The notes beneath the pieces are model-generated. The model saw only the letters and a list, made by a program, of their open reading frames with translations, searched no databases and was not told the origin of the DNA. 10,660 bases of DNA, from the NCBI GenBank assembly GCA_042092935.1, contig JBELFK010000102.1:1-10660 (forward strand), given 5' to 3'. This document shows, in pieces, positions 7,129-10,660 of this stretch (within the stretch, counting starts at the first letter, position 1; each line of letters starts with the position of its first letter). The DNA comes from JASMHC01 sp042092935. GTDB lineage: Bacteria; Pseudomonadota; Alphaproteobacteria; Rhodobacterales; Rhodobacteraceae. The translations under genes were made by a program, and so were the position numbers.

Positions 7129-8658
7129 TTAGTACCAAGCATCGGGCAATTCTTCTTTGCGCTTGGCGACAAACGCGGCCAGCGCTTCTTCTATTGCGGG
7201 GTCAATCGGGGGTTTCTCGTAGTTATTCAACATGTCGTTCCAGCGTTCATAGGCCCGCTGTCGCATGTCCTTGGACCCCCCATCTTCCCAGCTTTCAACG
7301 TTTTCGCTATCGCTGAGTTTCGGTTCGTAGAAAGCCTCTTGATAGTGGCGCATCGTATGGGCGGACCCAAGGAAATGGCCCCCCGGGGCAACTTCCGCGT
7401 AGGCGTCCCGCGCAAAGGCTTCGCCGTCGGTGGCAAGCCCTTGCCCCAGCAGCTTTTGGTAGCCACCCAAGCGGTCCGCATCCATGATGAGCTTTTCAAA
7501 ACCAGTGCAAAGACCGCCCTCAAGCCAGCCAGCAGAATGCAGCACAAAATTCGCCCCTGCCAACGCAGTCGAATGCATCGAATCCGCGCTTTCATAGGCG
7601 GCCTGCGCGTCTTCAACCTTGGATGCGGTCAGCGACCCGCCGCAGCGCAAAGGAATACCAAGCCGACGCGCCATTTGGCCGATCACATAGTTTGACACGA
7701 CCGGTTCAGGCATCCCGAACGTCGGTGCGCCAGATTTCAGTGACATTGAGGACAGGAAATTCCCCATAACAAACGGCGCGCCTGGGCGCACAAGTTGTGA
7801 AAAGGCGCAGCACATCATCGCCTCGGCCATGGCTTGCGCGACCGAGGCGGCGGTGGACACAGGCCCCATTGCACCGGATAGAATGAAGGGAGCGACGACA
7901 ATGCCCTGTCCTCGACCGCAATAGGTGCGAATGGCCTCGGTTACGACTTTGTCGACCAGCAATGGCGAATTGGTGTTCACATTGCCCATGATGACGCAAT
8001 TCTGCTGCATCACATCTCGGCCGTGCACAATTTCGGCCATATCGACGCTGTCTTGGGCGCGACTTATTTCGGTAATCGCGCCGAGGTGCGGCTTGTCCGA
8101 ACAGGTCATGTGCGTGAACAGCATGTCCAAGTGGCGCTTGCTGACAGGCACGTCGCAGGGTTCGCAAATCACAAACCCGCCGTGGTGCAAATTAGGGTGC
8201 ATGTAGTTGAGCTTCACCAGCTTCTCAAAACTGTCCATGTCGCCGTAGCGCCGCCCGCCTTTCAGATCGCGCACAAACGGGGCGCCGTAGATCGGCGCAA
8301 ACACTTGACTGTTGCCGCCGATCGACACCGAACGATCAGGATTTCGCGCCAGTTGCGTGAACTCGCGCGGGGCTTTGGCACAGAGAGTGCGGATGAATTT
8401 GGCGTCCGCCTTTATAAGATCGCCCATGTCGCCCGTTTGGATCACCCCGGCCTCGCGCCAGATCTCAAGGGCAACGGGATCGTCCCGAAAAGCAATGCCA
8501 ACGTTTTCAAGCAGCCAGTCCACTTGTTCGTCCATCTTGGCGAGTTGTTCGTCGTCCAATGGATCAAAATACGCCAACGACCGCCGGACGTAGGGCGACC
8601 GTAGAACTTCTGTGCCGTCCAAAGGCGGCCTTCGATTTGAGCGGGATCTACGGGCCAT
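7129..8658 (-). CDS. MttB-superfamily (trimethylamine methyltransferase family) protein, non-pyrrolysine
   Basis: The 509-residue protein belongs to the MttB superfamily, whose characterised members move a methyl group from trimethylamine or from quaternary amines such as glycine betaine, proline betaine or carnitine to a cognate corrinoid protein. Recognisable features are the basic N-terminus, a TIM-barrel body and the segment LHSAGWLEGG near residues 371-380, then a C-terminal helical tail rich in charged residues. The archaeal trimethylamine enzymes have an in-frame amber codon for pyrrolysine; this frame has no internal amber, so it falls with the non-pyrrolysine group. AGGAGA (8665-8670) sits 6 nt before the start. 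It is the first gene of the minus-strand cluster and is divergent from the LysR regulator. No corrinoid protein or corrinoid activase is in the window, so partner and substrate are unknown. Confidence 0.88.
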   Translation of the reverse strand: MARRSRSNRRPPLDGTEVLRSPYVRRSLAYFDPLDDEQLAKMDEQVDWLLENVGIAFRDDPVALEIWREAGVIQTGDMGDLIKADAKFIRTLCAKAPREFTQLARNPDRSVSIGGNSQVFAPIYGAPFVRDLKGGRRYGDMDSFEKLVKLNYMHPNLHHGGFVICEPCDVPVSKRHLDMLFTHMTCSDKPHLGAITEISRAQDSVDMAEIVHGRDVMQQNCVIMGNVNTNSPLLVDKVVTEAIRTYCGRGQGIVVAPFILSGAMGPVSTAASVAQAMAEAMMCCAFSQLVRPGAPFVMGNFLSSMSLKSGAPTFGMPEPVVSNYVIGQMARRLGIPLRCGGSLTASKVEDAQAAYESADSMHSTALAGANFVLHSAGWLEGGLCTGFEKLIMDADRLGGYQKLLGQGLATDGEAFARDAYAEVAPGGHFLGSAHTMRHYQEAFYEPKLSDSENVESWEDGGSKDMRQRAYERWNDMLNNYEKPPIDPAIEEALAAFVAKRKEELPDAWY

Positions 8659-8694
8659 TTGGGGTCTCCTGCGCGCGATTTACTGGCGCAGTTA

Positions 8695-8717
8695 ATCACA
8701 AACCAAGCGCCTGTGAT
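8695..8717. promoter_or_regulatory. Inverted repeat ATCACA-N11-TGTGAT in the divergent intergenic region
   Basis: ATCACA (8695-8700) and TGTGAT (8712-8717) are perfectly complementary arms separated by 11 nt. The site is in the middle of the 95-nt region between the MttB-family gene and the divergent LysR gene, where a LysR-type regulator usually binds. CRP sites have the opposite orientation (TGTGA-N6-TCACA), so this is not a CRP box. Binding is inferred. Confidence 0.4.
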
Positions 8718-8719
8718 CC

Positions 8720-8747
8720 TTGAAAAAACCTATGGTTCAGATAACCT
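8720..8747 (+). promoter_or_regulatory. Possible promoter for a leaderless lysR transcript
   Basis: TTGAAA (8720-8725) and TAACCT (8742-8747) are spaced by 16 nt. The predicted transcription start would fall at or next to the ATG at 8754. No Shine-Dalgarno sequence precedes that ATG, which fits a leaderless message. The -10 element matches the consensus only 3 of 6, so this is weak. Confidence 0.25.
8727..8746. promoter_or_regulatory. AACC/GGTT repeat cluster next to the lysR start
   Basis: AACC (8727-8730), GGTT (8734-8737) and AACC (8743-8746) form two overlapping inverted repeats with 3-nt and 5-nt spacers, and AACCT recurs with a 16-nt period. The cluster lies just before the LysR start codon and overlaps its proposed promoter, a location that would suit autorepression. 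Confidence 0.35.
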
Positions 8748-8753
8748 GTATCT

Positions 8754-9677
8754 ATGCGAAGATTCTGGAAGCGCGTTCAATCCCCGAGAAACCTTGTCAT
8801 CTTTGAATCGGCGGCGCGTCATGGATCATTCACCAAGGCCGCCACCGAGATGAATATGCAGCAACCCTCAGTAAGTGCCGCTATCCGCCAGCTTGAAGAT
8901 GCATTGAACGTCAAGCTGTTCGTGCGCGGCCATCGCAGCGTCACGCTGACCGGCGCTGGTATCCGCTTGTTTTCTGACGTTTCCAAGTCTCTCGACGATA
9001 TCGAGTCCTCGGTCAACGCGGTCCGCCAGATGGGGCGTGACGAGCATGTCACGCTCAGTTCCTCATCGGCGTTTTCCTATCACTGGATGATGCCACGTCT
9101 GCAAGATTTACACGAGAAACACCCGACGATCGATTTGCGCCTGCAAATCAGCGACCGCGAGCCGGATCTCGATTTTGAGAATATCAGCCTTGGCATAAGG
9201 CTGGGGAATGGCAATTGGCCGCAATTCAACGTGGTAAAACTGGCCGACGAGATCATCTACCCCGTCGCCAGCCCACGTGTCATGGCGGCGGCGAAGAATT
9301 TGAAATCGATTCCCAACCTTTTGCATGAACGCCTCATTCATCTTGAGGAACCGGTGCGTGAACGCCCCACGTGGTCGCAGTGGTTCGCGCATCACGCGAT
9401 CCACGACCGCGACGTCGTGTCTGGGCTTCGGTTGAACGACTACGCGCTGGTTCTACAGGCCGCCATATCGGACGAGGGGTTTTCCTTTGGTTGGGACCAT
9501 ATCGTCAGGCCGTTGATCGATCGCAACCTGTTGGTCGCCAAGCAAGACTGGGCGTGGACGACGGGAAACGGCATTTATCTGGTGTGGTCCAAGCGCCGGA
9601 CGCTGACCGATAATGCAAAACGGGTGCGCGATTGGATCATTGCGGCAGCGGGCTACGAAGAAAGCCCCAGCCGATAG
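8754..9677 (+). CDS. LysR-family transcriptional regulator, GcvA-like
   Basis: The 307-residue protein has a LysR-type winged helix-turn-helix at about 11-70 (FESAARHGSFTKAA, then QPSVSAAIRQLE, then LFVRG). A linker helix and a periplasmic-binding-protein-like effector domain occupy about 95-300. The SVTLTGAG and LNDYALVLQAA motifs place it near the GcvA group of regulators. It is transcribed divergently from the MttB-family gene with 95 nt between the start codons, the usual arrangement for a LysR regulator and its target operon, so it probably controls the methylated-amine cluster in response to a substrate or intermediate. Its effector is unknown. There is no recognisable ribosome binding site before the ATG at 8754, and alternative downstream starts would cut into the DNA-binding domain. 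Confidence 0.88.
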   Translation: MRRFWKRVQSPRNLVIFESAARHGSFTKAATEMNMQQPSVSAAIRQLEDALNVKLFVRGHRSVTLTGAGIRLFSDVSKSLDDIESSVNAVRQMGRDEHVTLSSSSAFSYHWMMPRLQDLHEKHPTIDLRLQISDREPDLDFENISLGIRLGNGNWPQFNVVKLADEIIYPVASPRVMAAAKNLKSIPNLLHERLIHLEEPVRERPTWSQWFAHHAIHDRDVVSGLRLNDYALVLQAAISDEGFSFGWDHIVRPLIDRNLLVAKQDWAWTTGNGIYLVWSKRRTLTDNAKRVRDWIIAAAGYEESPSR

Positions 9678-9756
9678 GTATTACGCTCGGCACCTCGCCG
9701 TCTCGCATCCCATTTTCAGACTTTACATGGGGCGCATTTAGAGGCACATCAACAGT

Positions 9757-9772
9757 GTATCAATTTTCATAC
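9757..9772. promoter_or_regulatory. Short inverted repeat upstream of gntR
   Basis: GTAT (9757-9760) and ATAC (9769-9772) form a 4+4 inverted repeat with an 8-nt spacer, 13 nt before the gntR start. GntR/HutC regulators often bind GT/TA-rich palindromes and repress their own genes, so this is a candidate operator. The arms are short and the match could be chance. Confidence 0.25.
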
Positions 9773-9785
9773 GACAACTATCGCC

Positions 9786-10496
9786 ATGGACGCCAAACTG
9801 CTCAACGCGACCTCTTTGCCGCTCTACCTACAGCTTTCCGAGTTTCTAATTCGGGAAATCGCGGCTGGCAGGTTAAGCGACGGCGATAAACTTCCCCCCG
9901 AACGTGAGATGGCTGCGCAGTATAAGACAACCGTGACCACGCTGCGCAAAGCCTTGGCCGTGCTTCAGAACAAGGGGTTGTTGGAGCGCATTCACGGTTC
10001 GGGAAATTATGTGCGGCAAGCCGAGCAGGTCGAAAGTGTGTACTCGATGTTTCGGCTGGAATTGGTAAACGGGGGGGGATTGCCCACGTCAAAGCTGGTC
10101 GAGTTGAGGGAAATGTCGAAGCCCGTCGATCTTCCCGAATTTGGGCGGTCCGAGATGGCAACCCGTATCAGACGTTTAAGATTTCTCGACGCAAAGTTGA
10201 TCGCGGTCGAGGAGATATGGTTGGATCGTGATGCGGGAGAGGTGAAGCAGGAGCAACTGCAAGATTCACTCTATCGGTATTACAAGATGCAATTGGGCTT
10301 TTGGATTTCCCGCGCCGAAGACCGTGTTAGCATTGGCCACACACCAGATTGGAGCCCGCAGGACTTTGGTGTCGCGGCTGGCCAATCGACCGGTTTCATT
10401 GAGCGCTTTCGCTGGGCGCAAACACCCGTTCCTGTTGAATATTCAAGGACTTGGTTCGACACGACCAAGGCTGTCTACATCCAAAGACTTCATTAA
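9786..10496 (+). CDS. GntR-family transcriptional regulator, HutC/UTRA subfamily
   Basis: The 236-residue protein carries an N-terminal GntR winged helix-turn-helix at about 11-78, with LYLQLSEFL, the signature G-D-K-L-P-P-E-R-E and a wing ending in GSGNYVR. A UTRA ligand-binding domain follows at about 90-230, with the family pattern R-I-R-R-L-R-F and E-E-I-W-L-D. Members usually repress a neighbouring catabolic operon until a small sugar, amino acid or related ligand binds. The Gfo/Idh/MocA gene starts 18 nt downstream, so the two are probably co-transcribed and that locus is the likely target. No Shine-Dalgarno sequence is visible before the ATG at 9786. The coding region contains a run of eight G at 10071-10078. 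Confidence 0.9.
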   Translation: MDAKLLNATSLPLYLQLSEFLIREIAAGRLSDGDKLPPEREMAAQYKTTVTTLRKALAVLQNKGLLERIHGSGNYVRQAEQVESVYSMFRLELVNGGGLPTSKLVELREMSKPVDLPEFGRSEMATRIRRLRFLDAKLIAVEEIWLDRDAGEVKQEQLQDSLYRYYKMQLGFWISRAEDRVSIGHTPDWSPQDFGVAAGQSTGFIERFRWAQTPVPVEYSRTWFDTTKAVYIQRLH

Positions 10497-10514
10497 TCTA
10501 TGCGAGGGCAAGTA

Positions 10515-10660
10515 ATGCCAAAAACAGTCAATTATGGCATGATCGGATGCGGCATGATGGGGCAAGAACACCTGCGCAACATAGCCCTTTTGCCAAATGC
10601 CAAAGTCGCGGCCATCTTTGAGCCTGACGACGCAATGGCCATGGCCGCGCTGAAATTTGC
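10515..10660 (+). CDS. Gfo/Idh/MocA-family oxidoreductase, N-terminal part only
   Basis: The frame starts at the ATG at 10515, with GAGGG (10504-10508) 6 nt upstream, and runs open through the window end. The first 48 residues contain a Rossmann dinucleotide-binding start, G-M-I-G-C-G-M-M-G followed by Q-E-H-L-R-N, and a second strand ending in an acidic residue (AAIFEPD), as in NAD(P)-dependent Gfo/Idh/MocA enzymes such as inositol 2-dehydrogenase and sugar dehydrogenases. The substrate-binding half is missing here, so no substrate can be named. It follows the GntR regulator by 18 nt, consistent with a regulated sugar or polyol catabolic operon that continues beyond the window. Confidence 0.8.
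   Translation, partial: MPKTVNYGMIGCGMMGQEHLRNIALLPNAKVAAIFEPDDAMAMAALKF

Noticed and set aside
8023..8604. 193-codon plus-strand open frame antisense to the MttB-family gene
   Set aside because: It has no family resemblance and no separate promoter or ribosome binding site that I can see; it mirrors the real gene on the minus strand.
8695..8717. CRP-type site reading of ATCACA-N11-TGTGAT
   Set aside because: The arms are in the inverse orientation to TGTGA-N6-TCACA and the spacing is wrong.

Overview
The window looks like chromosomal DNA from a marine alphaproteobacterium of the Rhodobacteraceae/Roseobacter type. This is inferred from moderately GC-rich coding sequence, the flavoprotein and MttB-family gene complement, and the protein sequence style; no rRNA or other taxonomic marker is present. 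It holds nine protein-coding genes (the last cut by the window end). I see no RNA gene, insertion sequence, CRISPR array or attachment site.

Left part, plus strand (1-2281): an AT-rich promoter region carries two perfect palindromes around a sigma70-like promoter. It precedes a small predicted secreted protein with four cysteines (150-521). Next is a 520-residue predicted exported protein (719-2281) with a caspase-like N-terminal domain that has lost its catalytic residues, three short helical repeats and two peptidoglycan-binding domains.

Central part, minus strand (2303-8658): four genes read in the order MttB-family methyltransferase, dimethylglycine/sarcosine dehydrogenase-like flavoprotein, kbl, tdh. 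The first two are 42 nt apart, the gap before kbl is 84 nt, and kbl and tdh overlap by 4 nt. Together they suggest demethylation of a methylated amine or betaine, with C1 units passed to tetrahydrofolate, linked to glycine, threonine and acetyl-CoA metabolism. This linkage is inferred from gene order; the substrate of the MttB-family enzyme cannot be read from the sequence.

Right part, plus strand (8754-10660): a GcvA-like LysR regulator is divergent from the MttB-family gene and shares a 95-nt intergenic region rich in inverted repeats, so it is the likely regulator of the minus-strand cluster. After a 108-nt gap come a GntR/HutC-family regulator and, 18 nt later, the start of a Gfo/Idh/MocA-type oxidoreductase, probably the beginning of a separate catabolic locus. 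No stretch longer than 300 nt lacks a gene; the longest gap is 522-718, where I see no convincing element apart from the ribosome binding site of the next gene.
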